Source: Arsenicibacter sp965247375
GTDB taxonomy: Bacteria; Bacteroidota; Bacteroidia; Cytophagales; Spirosomataceae
Length of the DNA stretch: 64,000 nt
Assembly (NCBI GenBank): GCA_965247375.1
Contig: CBDFHU010000145.1
Location: 1-64,000, forward strand
Reading direction: 5' to 3'
Position numbers and translations under genes: made by a program
Notes under the pieces: model-generated
The model's input: only the letters and a program-made list of their open reading frames with translations
Told to the model about the DNA's origin: nothing
Databases searched by the model: none
Part shown: piece by piece, positions 53,379 to 63,103 of the stretch
How positions within the stretch are numbered: the stretch's first letter is position 1
Layout: the number at the start of each line of letters is the position of its first letter

Positions 53379-53496
53379 ATATAAGCCGGACAAGAAAGTA
53401 AATAATTGCCCAGAAGACAGCCGTGCCAATGACCAGCGTCAGCAAGCCGATCAGTGGGCCGTAATTACGTTTCATTTGTGACTCATTGACTACCAT
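53377..53496 (-). CDS. 39-residue single-pass membrane peptide
   Basis: Short ORF below the usual length cut-off. The protein begins MVVNESQMKRNYGPLIGLLT and continues LVIGTAVFWAIIYFLVRLI. An in-frame ATG at residue 8 gives MKRNYGPL, which may be the true start. One long helix with positive residues before it (N-in, type II-like). The stop overlaps the terminator T-run of the convergent lipoprotein operon. Small helices of this shape occur as stand-alone genes in Cytophagales; function unknown. Compositional support is good, homology not checked. Confidence 0.5.
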   Translation of the reverse strand: MVVNESQMKRNYGPLIGLLTLVIGTAVFWAIIYFLVRLI

Positions 53497-53649
53497 GATG
53501 TAAATATAAATCAAAAAAAAAGAACAATAATACAACCATGAGTAGTTCCTGAAAATAAAATTTGATTTCCAATGATCCGGCTATATTTTTTTTGTTCGGC
53601 GCAGTTGCCTGATTATCAGTGGTTGTGTTTATTGATTTTTATATATGGT

Positions 53650-54795
53650 TTAAATTTGGTTAAATAATTCAATTAAATGGTCTAATGAATTTGATTGGTG
53701 TAACTGATAGGTTTGTTTGAGTGTCATTTGAGTGATGACCTCGGCGCGGATTAGCATTCCCTTTTCGTAGGCTGCAATAGCAGAATGCACATCCGGAAAA
53801 TCACCGGTCAGACAATGTGTCAGTTCTAGTGCGTCCTGCATGGCCATGTTAACGCCTTCACCGGCATAGGGGGGCATCCGGTGGGCGGCATCACCCAGCA
53901 GGGTCAGATTAGGGAGCGAGGGCCACTGTTGATCCACAGGAAAGTGGTATTGGGGTCTCGGCACAAACCATGTATCATCCGCTTGAAAGAGTTCCTGCCA
54001 CATCGGGGACCAGTCCCCGAAAGCAACCTTAAACCAGCCAAGGACCTGTTGCCTGTCGGTAAAGTCAATACCCGATTGGGTGATCCATCCTTCCGGTACC
54101 ATACAGCCGGTATAAAACGACAGGCTGCCATCGCCTTTTGCGCTCAGAATCAGGGATTGGGCGTGGGCCTAAGGCAAATACTTTTACCACCCTTAACCAA
54201 ATCGTAAAGCTGCGGGGCATTCCTTGCCGCCTCGTACAGATTTCCCTCCACGATTGTAATACCTGAATAGACAGGTTGAATCGGTGTCAGGTAAGGCCTT
54301 ATTTTTGAGTTTGCCCCGTCGGCGCCGATGACCATGTCGGCATAGGCTGCGGTGCCGTTTTTAAAATGGATAAGCCAGCCATGGTCTTTGGCTTCAAGCC
54401 GGGCAAAGTGACTGTCCCAGATGACTGTTCCGGGCTGTAAGGCGTTCAGCAGCATGCTTTGTAGCGGCCCCCTGTCTATTTCCGGACGGTCTTCGGCGAC
54501 TTTCCGGCCCTGCGTGATCATCGAGAAATAGCTGCCCGTTATGGTCAACAATCCTGAGCTTGCCGGCGCCGGGGCGGTAGTGCCGGTAAAACTCATCCAG
54601 TAATCCGGCCTGTTTCAGGGCTTCTAAACCCGATTCTTCGTGTAAGTCAAGCGTAGCGCCCTGCGAACGGGCATCCGGTGACGCGTCACGCTCAAAAACC
54701 TGTACGCGGAACCTTTTTTGTTGTAAAAGGCGGGCCAGGGTTAGTCCGCCGGGACCTCCGCCAATAATGGCTATTTGTTTGTCTGTAGATAGCAT
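53650..54795 (-). pseudogene. TetX-like FAD-dependent monooxygenase, frameshifted
   Basis: Starts at 54795 with the FAD motif IAIIGGGPGGLTLARLL and a normal first 100 residues. A one-base gain near 54508-54510 (GGG where GG would keep the frame) breaks it; the next frame carries RKVAEDRPEIDRGPLQSMLL and VIGADGANSKIRPYL. A one-base loss near 54160-54172 restores the first frame, which carries LILSAKGDGSLSFYTGCMVP and the second FAD motif LLGDAAHRMPPYAGEGVNMA, and ends at 53650. The reconstructed product, about 380 residues, resembles TetX-type flavin monooxygenases. Downstream of the broken araC gene in the same direction. Confidence 0.82.
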
Positions 54796-54816
54796 GTCCT
54801 GTTTTTTCAGACAAAA

Positions 54817-55570
54817 CTAGGAGGGGGGCAATACCGAAAATTGTATAAAATGGTCATTTTGATTCCGGGCCAGTTCCTTCGGCGGTACCCCGGCATATTT
54901 TCTCACTTCGCGGATAAAGTGGGATTGGTCCCGTAAAGTTTTTGTTCGGGAAAAAGACGGCCTTCTTTCAGGTGCGAAAAAGACGCCCGGAACCGCAGAA
55001 TGTCGCAGTAAGTTTTAAGCGATAAGCCGAAACGGTCGTTAAAATAGCGGTTGATCTGCCGCTGACTCCAGCCCGTCTGATCGGCCAGATCCGTTACTTT
55101 CATAGACCCGCCCGAGGCAAATAACAGGTCAAACAAGCGCTTTTTGCGGCTGTCGGGAGCTGCCGGGAGACGGGCTTTCAGTAAGGCCGAAACATGGTCC
55201 GTGAACTGCCCGAAAGCGGGCACGGTATCGGCCGGAAAATTAAATGCTGTCAGGGGAATCGCATAAAATGTGTTGGCGAGCACAGCAGTCTGATGGCTGA
55301 AGAGGTAATCAAACAGCCAGCGGCCGGAAGCTGACGGCCATCATGGTCTCATGCGCCCGTAATACGCCATGGCCTGGCTGTGTTTCCAGCCCCAGTAAGG
55401 AAAAGTGGCCCGGCTGGCAGGTCGAAAATGAAAGATCGATCCGGCCGTCGGGTAGGATAACAACCGGTTTGTCGTCGCCGGACGGATTGGTCAGTGTCCA
55501 GAAGCTTTCGACATAGTCTTGCCAGCTGAGGCGCCGGCCTGCTGGTTAGAAAATCGGGGGGGTGAGTCAT
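54817..55570 (-). pseudogene. AraC-family regulator (DUF6597-type), frameshifted
   Basis: Read from 55570 (MTHPPDFLTSRPAP), the frame changes near 55525-55536 to LSWQDYVESFWTLTNPS and ILPDGRIDLSFSTCQPG, again near 55305-55317 to FDYLFSHQTAVLANTFYAIP and the helix-turn-helix region VTDLADQTGWSQRQINRYFN, and a third time near 54928-54933 to DQSHFIREVRKYAGVPPKEL, ending at 54817. All three frames together give a complete AraC protein of about 250 residues with an N-terminal DUF6597-like domain. No frame alone does. 21 bases upstream of the monooxygenase gene, so once a regulator-enzyme pair. Confidence 0.82.
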
Positions 55571-55658
55571 AATGTGGTGGCAGAATGCTTTCAGAAGAAA
55601 CCGGTTCTGACCCTTTTTTTGTTCATTTAAGGCAACTTTACCACGTTCAAATTTATGT

Positions 55659-56114
55659 ATGATACCGCCTATAACCATTTACCAAACTACCGAAGCCGAT
55701 CTGGCAGACTGGACACGGCTGGCACTGGAACTCTGGCCGGACGATGATGAACAAAATGAGATGGCCGCTATTCTGCGGGAAATCCTGGCCTCGCCGACGC
55801 AGGACGGCTTTATTGTGCGGGATGCAGAGGGGGAAGCCATCGGGTTTATGGACCTGTCGCTGCGGACAGATTATGTGCCCGGTGCGTCGGCCAGTCCGGT
55901 TGCGTTTGTGGAGGGAATTTATGTCCGTCCTGCCTGTCAGCATCAGGGAATCGGGTATGCGCTCATCCGGCAAGCTGAGGCATGGGCCCGTGCGCATGGC
56001 TGTTCTGAACTGGCTTCCGACGTGACATTCGGCAACGCCGCCGGCGAGATCTTTCACCAAAAAGCGGGCTTTGAGGAGGTCGAACGGGTAATTCAGTATA
56101 TTAAACCGATCTGA
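55659..56114 (+). CDS. GNAT acetyltransferase, aminoglycoside 6'-N-acetyltransferase-like
   Basis: 151 residues, intact. GNAT fold with the acetyl-CoA motif VRPACQHQGIGYALIRQAEA and the preceding strand VAFVEGIYVRP; the C-terminal HGCSELASDVTFGNAAGEIF then HQKAGFEEVERVIQY. The spacing and the motifs LALELWPDD, VAFVEGIY and SELASD are those of the AAC(6')-I group as I remember it. It would acetylate the 6' amine of aminoglycosides. Divergent from the decayed araC gene. Whether it confers resistance is not shown. Confidence 0.78.
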   Translation: MIPPITIYQTTEADLADWTRLALELWPDDDEQNEMAAILREILASPTQDGFIVRDAEGEAIGFMDLSLRTDYVPGASASPVAFVEGIYVRPACQHQGIGYALIRQAEAWARAHGCSELASDVTFGNAAGEIFHQKAGFEEVERVIQYIKPI

Positions 56115-56125
56115 ACTTTCAGCAC

Positions 56126-56158
56126 TAAAAACGCCGTACCAGGTTTCCGGTACGGCGT
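56126..56158 (-). terminator. Terminator of the second SusC/SusD operon
   Basis: ACGCCGTACC (56131-56140) pairs with GGTACGGCGT (56149-56158), followed on the minus strand by TTTTTAG. Just after the susD stop; it may serve the acetyltransferase gene as well. Confidence 0.88.
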
Positions 56159-56186
56159 TCGAATAGTTCCTCTGTGCGTAACTGTA

Positions 56187-57917
56187 TTACCAGCCCGGAT
56201 TCTGCTCCAGCTTTGGATTCAGCTGGATCTGCTGGGTCGGGATCGGTAACAGGTAATTTTTTTCGCTGAATGACCGGTTGGCATCGACAATGACCGCCCC
56301 GTTAGCGTCTTTGGCCACATTAGCCTGCGCAGGCCACAGCTTCTCAAATTCCGTGCCTTTCCATCGGATACCGATAACCGGCTTTTTCAGAACCTCATGG
56401 GCATTGTGCCAGCGTTTCAGATCATCGACACGAAAACCTTCCAGATAGAGCTCAATGGTCCGTTCGCGGCGGATTTCTTCCCGCATATCCAGTCCGTTGG
56501 TCTGTACAAACGCATTGCTTAGCTTCGGCATTGATTTGTTAATCCGCTGGCGGACCAGATTCAGAGACTTATCCAGGTCGGCATCGCTGATGCTTCCGCT
56601 GCGTTCATACACGGCTTCGGCGTAATTCAGGAGTACTTCAGCATAGCGGATAACCGGATAATCGTAACCTTCCTCGTTGTCAAGTACCTGCCGTTCCGCT
56701 CCCCATTTCTGATTATGGTAACCCGACACCCCGTTAGAGTAGGGTTTAAACGGCGAAGTAAAGGCATTGGCACGGTCGGCCGCACCGCCAGTCCAGTCGA
56801 TCCGCCAGTTGGCATTCCCTTTCCAGTAGTAGCCGTCGGCAATCATCATGTTGTAGCGCATCCGGTTATCACGGTTTTCAAACTCCGATTTCATGGTGGC
56901 ATAACCTTTGAACAGGGGTGACTTTTCGATGGGAAGCCCGTCTTTGGCCAGATACAGATTCACGAAATTACCCGATAGATCGGCGCCGAGCTGGCTGTGT
57001 GTCACATTGAGCCGGATCTGACGCAGGGTCTGGTCGTAGCGGTTGGCCAGAATGTATTCATTGTTGGCGCCTTTCTGGATGTTAGCCGGGTTTGACTTCT
57101 GATTTTCCAGAATGAACAGGTATTTCTGCGCCGAATCGCCGAGGGCTGCGGGCGCAAACAAACTGTATTTACCACCGCTGATGACCGCGCCGCTTGAAGC
57201 GATGGCAATATCAAGCAGACTATTGGCACGGGCCGAATTGTCGCGGAATTTCTGCCAGGTACCTTCATAAAGGGCCACACGGCTCAGAAACGACTGGGCT
57301 GCCTCCTTGTTGACCCGGCCCAGCTCTGATGCTGCCTGTTCGCTTTTGCCCGGCAGATCCACGATAGCTTCGTTCAGGTTTTTCAGGATAAAATCCGCTA
57401 CTTCATCCCGTGTATTGCGTGGTGCCTGCAATTCCGGGGAGTCCGGTGCGAGCAGTTTATCAATAATCGGTACGCCGCCGTACAACTGTAACAAATCAAA
57501 GTAAATATAAGCGCGGAAGTATTTGGCTTCGGCCACGTATTTTTTGATGTCGGCCGGATTGCTGTAGCTGCCTGCCTTGTTTAGCAGATAATTGATCGTT
57601 CGGATACGGCTGTAGGCGGTGTTGTAGCTGCCATCAGTAGCCGGTACCGTATTCAGTCCCCGGCTGAAAGCATTCTGGCCGGCCATGATGTCGCCCCGCA
57701 GATCCGCATGCGGCTGATCACTGACCACATCGTTAAACGTACGCTGATAGGTGTAGAAGGCATTGGCCGCCAGCATAAAGTCGTTGGCGCTTTTCCAGTA
57801 CGACGCATCAGACAGCTGGTCCAGGGGCGTCAGATCAAGCATTTTGTTACAGCTGGTCTGAGAAACGCTCAGTGCGCCGATAACCAGTAATTTGACAAGT
57901 GTATGATTAAATTTCAT
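56187..57917 (-). CDS. SusD/RagB-type surface lipoprotein (second locus)
   Basis: 576 residues. Lipobox SQTSC (near Cys23). SusD scaffold: YSRIRTINYLLNKAGSY, AEAKYFRAYIYFDLLQLYGG, and the end REEIRRERTIELYLEGFRVD with LLPIPTQQIQLNPKLEQNPG. Follows its susC by 16 bases on the minus strand. A ligand-capture lipoprotein; substrate unknown. Confidence 0.95.
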   Translation of the reverse strand: MKFNHTLVKLLVIGALSVSQTSCNKMLDLTPLDQLSDASYWKSANDFMLAANAFYTYQRTFNDVVSDQPHADLRGDIMAGQNAFSRGLNTVPATDGSYNTAYSRIRTINYLLNKAGSYSNPADIKKYVAEAKYFRAYIYFDLLQLYGGVPIIDKLLAPDSPELQAPRNTRDEVADFILKNLNEAIVDLPGKSEQAASELGRVNKEAAQSFLSRVALYEGTWQKFRDNSARANSLLDIAIASSGAVISGGKYSLFAPAALGDSAQKYLFILENQKSNPANIQKGANNEYILANRYDQTLRQIRLNVTHSQLGADLSGNFVNLYLAKDGLPIEKSPLFKGYATMKSEFENRDNRMRYNMMIADGYYWKGNANWRIDWTGGAADRANAFTSPFKPYSNGVSGYHNQKWGAERQVLDNEEGYDYPVIRYAEVLLNYAEAVYERSGSISDADLDKSLNLVRQRINKSMPKLSNAFVQTNGLDMREEIRRERTIELYLEGFRVDDLKRWHNAHEVLKKPVIGIRWKGTEFEKLWPAQANVAKDANGAVIVDANRSFSEKNYLLPIPTQQIQLNPKLEQNPGW

Positions 57918-57933
57918 GAGTTCACTGCAAGGA

Positions 57934-60900
57934 TTAGAAGGTTACGTTTACACCAACGGTATGAAGCCGGAAGAATGGGTAGCGGGTAATGCCTGATTCG
58001 CTGTTGGCACGGCCTATGCTCCGGGTAGCTTCAGGATCCCAGCCGTCACGGATGTGCGACGTTTCCCAGATGTCGTTGCCTGAGTAGTAAATCCGCAGCC
58101 GGTCAATACCGGCTTTCTGGCTGATAACTGCCGGAATCGTGTAGCCAACTACCAGATTTTTCAGCCGGATGTAGGCCCCGTTTTCAACTGACCAATCCGA
58201 AATCTGGTAGTTATAGTTGTTATAGGTGGTCGCATTCTGACCCGCCGATAACACAGGGTAATAGGCATCCGGGTTGGCAGGTGTCCAGGTATTACCCCAC
58301 CAGAAGTCGGTCTGGGCCTGGAAAATCGAACCGAACGGCACTTTCCAGTTGCCTTCGCGGAAAATTGTTCGTTTGCCGACGCCCTGGAAAATGGCTGTCA
58401 GGTCAAAGCCTTTCCAGGTCAGGCCCGCGTTGACGGCAAAGGTATAGCGCGGGTCGTCGCGGCCCAGAAATTTTAGATCGCCGGGAGTGGTGAGTTTGCC
58501 ATCGCCGTTCAGGTCGCGGTACATGTTGTCACCGGGACGAACGCCCGGCAGGGTTCCGGTCGTAATCGGCATGCTGATGTTGTTACCGGTAGCCAGCGGG
58601 CGGTAGGCTGCCAGTTGTTCCTGGGTCTGGATACGTCCGGCATACTCAAGCCCGAAATAGGAGCCAAGCGGATACCCTTCAACAGCTCCGTTGAAGCCTT
58701 GGGAAATAATGTTGGTACCGCCGTAGCTGACCAGTATGTTTTTGTTGTCGGTCAGGCTACCCCCGATGCGGTAACCCAATGCGCCGATTTTGTCCTGCCA
58801 GTTCAGGGTCAGCTCCCAGCCCCAGGTTTTCAGGTGACCGATGTTGGCGTTGGGGGCTGTTGCGCCCAGAACGGCCGGATTGGCCTGAGCAATCAGCATG
58901 TTTCGGTTATGCTTGATGAAGTAATCGACACTCCCCGACAGCCGCCGGTCCAGTACCGAAAAATCAAGGCCACCGTTTGCGGTTTCGATACGCTCCCACG
59001 TCCGGTTCAGACTCACCAGCGTACCGGTAGGGGTTACATACACTACCGGACTGCTGCCGATAATCGGAAATCCCGAGCTGGTTGCGCCACCGGTGGCACT
59101 TACGTTGAGGAGCTGAATGTAATCGTACAGGCCGATTCCGCTCTGGTTACCGACGGTACCGTAAGAGCCACGCAGTTTCAGTTCGTTCAGGAAAGAAACA
59201 TTTTGCAAAAACGATTCCTGTGAGAGCCGCCAGCCGCCCGAGAAACCGTAAAACAGTTTCCAGCGGTTAGCCTGACTGAATTTTGACGAGCCATCGTAGC
59301 GGGCGTTGGCTTCGAGCAGGTATTTTTGTTTGTAGGCATAGTTCAGGCGCCCGAAATACGATCCGATGGCGTAGTGACTCTGGCTTTCTGTTACGGTCTT
59401 GGTGGTGTTGTCGCCGATGCCGAGGTTAAGTGAGGGTACATTGTCATTGGCAATATAGGTCGTGCGGCCCTGATAGGCGTTCAGTTCGTCCCGCTCATAG
59501 TTGACACCGGCGGTTGCCTGAAAATCGTGGTCAAGGCCGAAGGTCTTAGCATATTCCAGATACGCGTTCAGGTTAAAGTAGGAATCTTTGATCAGCCGGC
59601 GCTGGTAGTAGGTATTCGGGCGGGTCGGGTTGTCGGCAGCCTGAATAGTACCGGTATAGTTGTACCACGAGATGGCTTTCTGCTGCTCTTTGATATCGGT
59701 TGCAGCCCAGTTATACCCTGCTGTGCCGATTAGGCGGAGATTCTTGGTAAGCTCGTACGTGCCTTTGAAATTGGTAAACACGCGGTTGTTGTACTCCTTG
59801 TTTTCGCCGCCAAGTTCGGCCTGCCAGTTCGGGCTGTACTGCGTTCCCCAGGCATAGGGTTTCCCGTCGATGGTCGATACCGGAAAGCCGGGTTGCTGAT
59901 ACTGGCCCATAACCGCACCGATGAGCGTGGGCTGGATAATGTCGTTTTTCTCCAGTGAAATATTGGTTTCGAGCTTAAACCGGTTTGTGAACTGGTAATC
60001 GTGGGTGAGCCGGATGTTGTAGCGGGAGTTTGAATTCTGGCCCCACTGCAACAGACTGCCGTCGTTCAGGTAACCGAGCGAAACGCGGTAGCCCGATTTT
60101 TCACTGCGGCCCGATACACTCAGGTTATGCTGCGTTGAGGTGGCTTTGTTCCACAACAAATCGACCCAGTTGGTGTTGAAAAACGTCAGGTCTTTCACGT
60201 CGCCGAAGCCCGGGTTAAGCGGGTTGGCCGAAGGCGTGGCGGGCTGTCCGTTGTAAACAGTCAGGTCTATATAGCCAGACGCCGGTGCGTTTACCTGTAA
60301 CTGGCCCAGGCGATACCAGAGGTTGGTGCCTGGCGGGGTGCCATAAAAATCATTGGTCAGCGCGTCAATCAGGCCCTGACCGAACTGCTGAACGTTCAGC
60401 AGGTGTGGTTGCAGACCAATGTTTTTCTGCGATACCGATCCGTCGTACTGAATCTGGACCTTACCGGCCTTGGCCCGTTTGGTGGTAACCAGCACCACAC
60501 CGCCTGCCGCGCGGGCACCATAAATAGCCGCCGAGGCATCTTTCAGAAACGACATGTTATCAATATCGTTCGGGTTGATCGAGTTCAGTGCGTTCAGGCT
60601 GTTCAACGGAACACCGTCAACCAGTACGAGCGGTTCGGTTCCGTTGGTTGAGGTAGCTCCCCGGATCTGAAAGTTCCAGCTTGCCCGGCCCGGCGCTGCC
60701 GATGAGCGGGTCACCACAACACCCGGAACCATACCCTGCAATGCCGATAACGGATTATCGACCACACCGCGGTCATTAAACGTTTTCGCGTCAATGGTGG
60801 CTACAGACCCGGTCAGGGTTGCTTTTTTCTGCGTACCATACCCGACGACCACAACCTCATTAAGGTTTTTGGTATCAGCCGAGAGGGTAACATTCAATTG

Positions 60901-61524
60901 GGTCTGGCTGCCGACTGTCACTTCTTTAGTCACGTACCCGACGAAGGAAAAAATAAGAACAGCGCCCTGGTCGGGTAGGGTCAGATTATATTTTCCGGAT
61001 GCATCAGTGGTGGTGCCACGGGTAGTGCCTTTGATGCTGACCGAAACGCCGGGCAGCGCAACGTTCTGATCATCATAGACTGTACCGGTCAGTGTGCGGT
61101 CTGCCGGAGCAGGCGCGGCCATAGCTTCCTTATGGTCACCGGCGCGCGGGGCGGGCTGGGGGGGAGCGTTGCGGAGAATGATCTGGGAACCAACGACTTC
61201 GTAGGTCAGGTCAAGCGGAGCTAACAGCGTATTCAACACAGAAGACAGCGGTTGGCCCTGTACCGAAATGTTAACTTTCCGGTCGGCGCGGATCAGCTGC
61301 GGGCTGTAAATAAACCGCACGGAAGCCAGCCGGCCGATTTGTTTAATCGCTTGTTCGACGCGCTGGTTTTCGATGGTAATCGAAACCGGCCGGTTCAGTA
61401 CTTCCTGCCCGTTGCCGTCGTAGGCAAGGACAAACGTTGAGCACCAGGCAAACAGCAGAAACTGGTAGAAAGTAGTGCGCATGATTTTCCGGAAAATCAC
61501 CCTTGGTTCAGTATACGTACTCAT
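57934..61524 (-). CDS. SusC/RagA-type TonB-dependent transporter with STN domain
   Basis: 1196 residues. Signal region (FYQFLLFAWCSTFVLAYDGN), then an STN (secretin/TonB short N-terminal) domain (about 45-115; VEQAIKQIGRLASVRFIYSP, QPLSSVLNTLLAPLDL), a carboxypeptidase-like domain (RTLTGTVYDDQNVALPGVSV), the plug (LNEVVVVGYGTQKKATLTGS), and a barrel. The STN domain marks it as a signal-transducing receptor that talks to a FecR anti-sigma. FecR and an ECF sigma lie directly upstream. M15 (61482) could also be the start. Confidence 0.94.
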   Translation of the reverse strand: MSTYTEPRVIFRKIMRTTFYQFLLFAWCSTFVLAYDGNGQEVLNRPVSITIENQRVEQAIKQIGRLASVRFIYSPQLIRADRKVNISVQGQPLSSVLNTLLAPLDLTYEVVGSQIILRNAPPQPAPRAGDHKEAMAAPAPADRTLTGTVYDDQNVALPGVSVSIKGTTRGTTTDASGKYNLTLPDQGAVLIFSFVGYVTKEVTVGSQTQLNVTLSADTKNLNEVVVVGYGTQKKATLTGSVATIDAKTFNDRGVVDNPLSALQGMVPGVVVTRSSAAPGRASWNFQIRGATSTNGTEPLVLVDGVPLNSLNALNSINPNDIDNMSFLKDASAAIYGARAAGGVVLVTTKRAKAGKVQIQYDGSVSQKNIGLQPHLLNVQQFGQGLIDALTNDFYGTPPGTNLWYRLGQLQVNAPASGYIDLTVYNGQPATPSANPLNPGFGDVKDLTFFNTNWVDLLWNKATSTQHNLSVSGRSEKSGYRVSLGYLNDGSLLQWGQNSNSRYNIRLTHDYQFTNRFKLETNISLEKNDIIQPTLIGAVMGQYQQPGFPVSTIDGKPYAWGTQYSPNWQAELGGENKEYNNRVFTNFKGTYELTKNLRLIGTAGYNWAATDIKEQQKAISWYNYTGTIQAADNPTRPNTYYQRRLIKDSYFNLNAYLEYAKTFGLDHDFQATAGVNYERDELNAYQGRTTYIANDNVPSLNLGIGDNTTKTVTESQSHYAIGSYFGRLNYAYKQKYLLEANARYDGSSKFSQANRWKLFYGFSGGWRLSQESFLQNVSFLNELKLRGSYGTVGNQSGIGLYDYIQLLNVSATGGATSSGFPIIGSSPVVYVTPTGTLVSLNRTWERIETANGGLDFSVLDRRLSGSVDYFIKHNRNMLIAQANPAVLGATAPNANIGHLKTWGWELTLNWQDKIGALGYRIGGSLTDNKNILVSYGGTNIISQGFNGAVEGYPLGSYFGLEYAGRIQTQEQLAAYRPLATGNNISMPITTGTLPGVRPGDNMYRDLNGDGKLTTPGDLKFLGRDDPRYTFAVNAGLTWKGFDLTAIFQGVGKRTIFREGNWKVPFGSIFQAQTDFWWGNTWTPANPDAYYPVLSAGQNATTYNNYNYQISDWSVENGAYIRLKNLVVGYTIPAVISQKAGIDRLRIYYSGNDIWETSHIRDGWDPEATRSIGRANSESGITRYPFFRLHTVGVNVTF

Positions 61525-61721
61525 AAAAGTATAGAACAGATCAAAAGTTTTAGCAAAAAAAATCCCTTACCCGGCAAGGCGGGTCCTGAAATCGTCAGAA
61601 AAAATAGAAAGGTTAATCAATGAAAGGGCTTATACCGCATGGGGCTGCCTGCCTGAAGACACAAAACGCCTGTTTTAACGGGTTTAACACATATTGGCAA
61701 CGGGGTTAGAAGAATGCATAC

Positions 61722-62847
61722 CTACCTGGCCTGTCGACAGCCTTTACTATAAATAACCACCTGGGCATCAATGATCTCGAACCGGGAATCGGTCGCCCGG
61801 CAGATCAGATCCAGCCGGTCAAAGAAACTCTCATTCCCAAAATCGGCCGTAAGCTCGCAGCCGGTCAGCAGATCGGCGTCGTAGTTGATCGTAATACCGT
61901 AGGTCGATTCCAGCTTTTTAAACACACTGACTACCGGCGTCCGGTCAAAGACCATTGTTTTCACGGCATTCTCCCTGGCAACTTCCGCGGGTTTCAGGAC
62001 GGGTTCCGGATTGGTGACCAGTGTCCGTTTAAGTTGCTTATCCTCAAGGGTAACCTGCTGGTTCGGGGTCAGAATAACCGCCGGGCTTTTTGTGTCCAGT
62101 GCTGCCGGGTTACCGTCGGGCGGTGTCGTAAAAACCGATACCTTCCCCGTACGGACGATTACTTTGGCTTCTTTATCTCCTTCATAGGCCCGCACGGTGA
62201 AGCTGGTACCCAGTACTTTCGTTGTCAGCTGATTTGTATACACCAGAAACGGATGTTTAGGGCGGCGGACGATGTCAAAAAAGGCTTCTCCCACCAGAAA
62301 AACACTGCGCTCGTGCAGGCCGAAAGTAGCCGGAAAGCTGATGCGGCTGCCTTTTTTCAGCGTTACCTGGCTACCGTCGGGCAGTTGAACAAGCCGTAGC
62401 GCATCGTCGTCGTTCGTTACCTCTTTCACCCCGCCAGCCTGCTGCGCGGCCATTTGTTTAAATCCGGCAACCGGTGAATGGCTGCCTGTCTCGTACCGGT
62501 ACAACCAGCCTCCCAGACACGCAATCAGGGTAACGGTAGCGGCTACACGTAACCACAAACGGGAGCGCTTCGGCCGGACCGGCATCTCTTCAACCGGCGA
62601 TTGCTCTCTGGCAATCCGCAACCGGCTTAGTTCCGTATCAAGTTCGTCATTCGTTAACTCATCGTGTGCGTGGTGCATGTTGATAACAAACTGCCTTGCT
62701 GCCAGCACGAGGTCCAGCTTGTCAGGATTAGCCTGTAACCAGCTGCTCCAGAATTCACGGTCGGTCGGCGGGTCTGTCCAGGGCCCAGCTCCGGAACCGT
62801 TCGTCCTGAACGAAGTCGTCAAACGTATAATGGATATAATCAGGCAT
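61722..62847 (-). pseudogene. FecR-type anti-sigma factor, frameshifted by a 4-base tandem duplication
   Basis: The natural start is ATG 62847: MPDYIHYTFDDFVQDERFRS and on to WALDRPADR, as in many FecR-type N termini, but this frame stops at 62755-62757. The rest, from REFWSSWLQANPDKLDLVLA, is in another frame. The cause is visible: GGTCGGTCGG at 62759-62768, one extra GGTC. Removing it joins the frames to one protein of about 375 residues, with an N-terminal sigma-binding domain, one helix (LWLRVAATVTLIACLGGWLY), a FecR domain (LPDGSQVTLKKGSRISFPAT) and a C-terminal DUF4974 region (FDRTPVVSVFKKLESTYG). As is, the sigma-binding part is cut off. Confidence 0.85.
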
Positions 62848-63041
62848 CTTTTGGTTTGCAACGGCCGACTTTATATGGAAATAGATCACGGGCTGGTGTT
62901 AATACTCTCCAACCCGAAATTTTTTGTGATTTTTTTAGCTGCATCGCCGTTCAGGCTGATTGGCAAGGCGAAAATGCGTCAGAAAGCGCCGGAATCAAAG
63001 CCCGGTAAGGTTTGACTCTGTATGGCGGTGAAGGCAAAAAG

Positions 63042-63073
63042 AAACCCCGGCCTGATGCCAGGCCGGGGTTTTA
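63042..63073 (-). terminator. Terminator between the ECF sigma gene and fecR
   Basis: AAACCCCGGCCTG, loop ATGC, CAGGCCGGGGTTT: 13-bp perfect stem, 31 bases after the sigma stop, T-rich after it on the minus strand (CTTTTTGCC). It would separate the sigma transcript from fecR. Confidence 0.85.
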
Positions 63074-63103
63074 TATGAATTGCCGGAATCAGAAAGCGTC
63101 CGT

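Noticed and set aside
54817..55570. Separate small genes in the decayed region
   Set aside because: The pieces in three frames join into one AraC-type protein by homology, so they are fragments, not separate genes.
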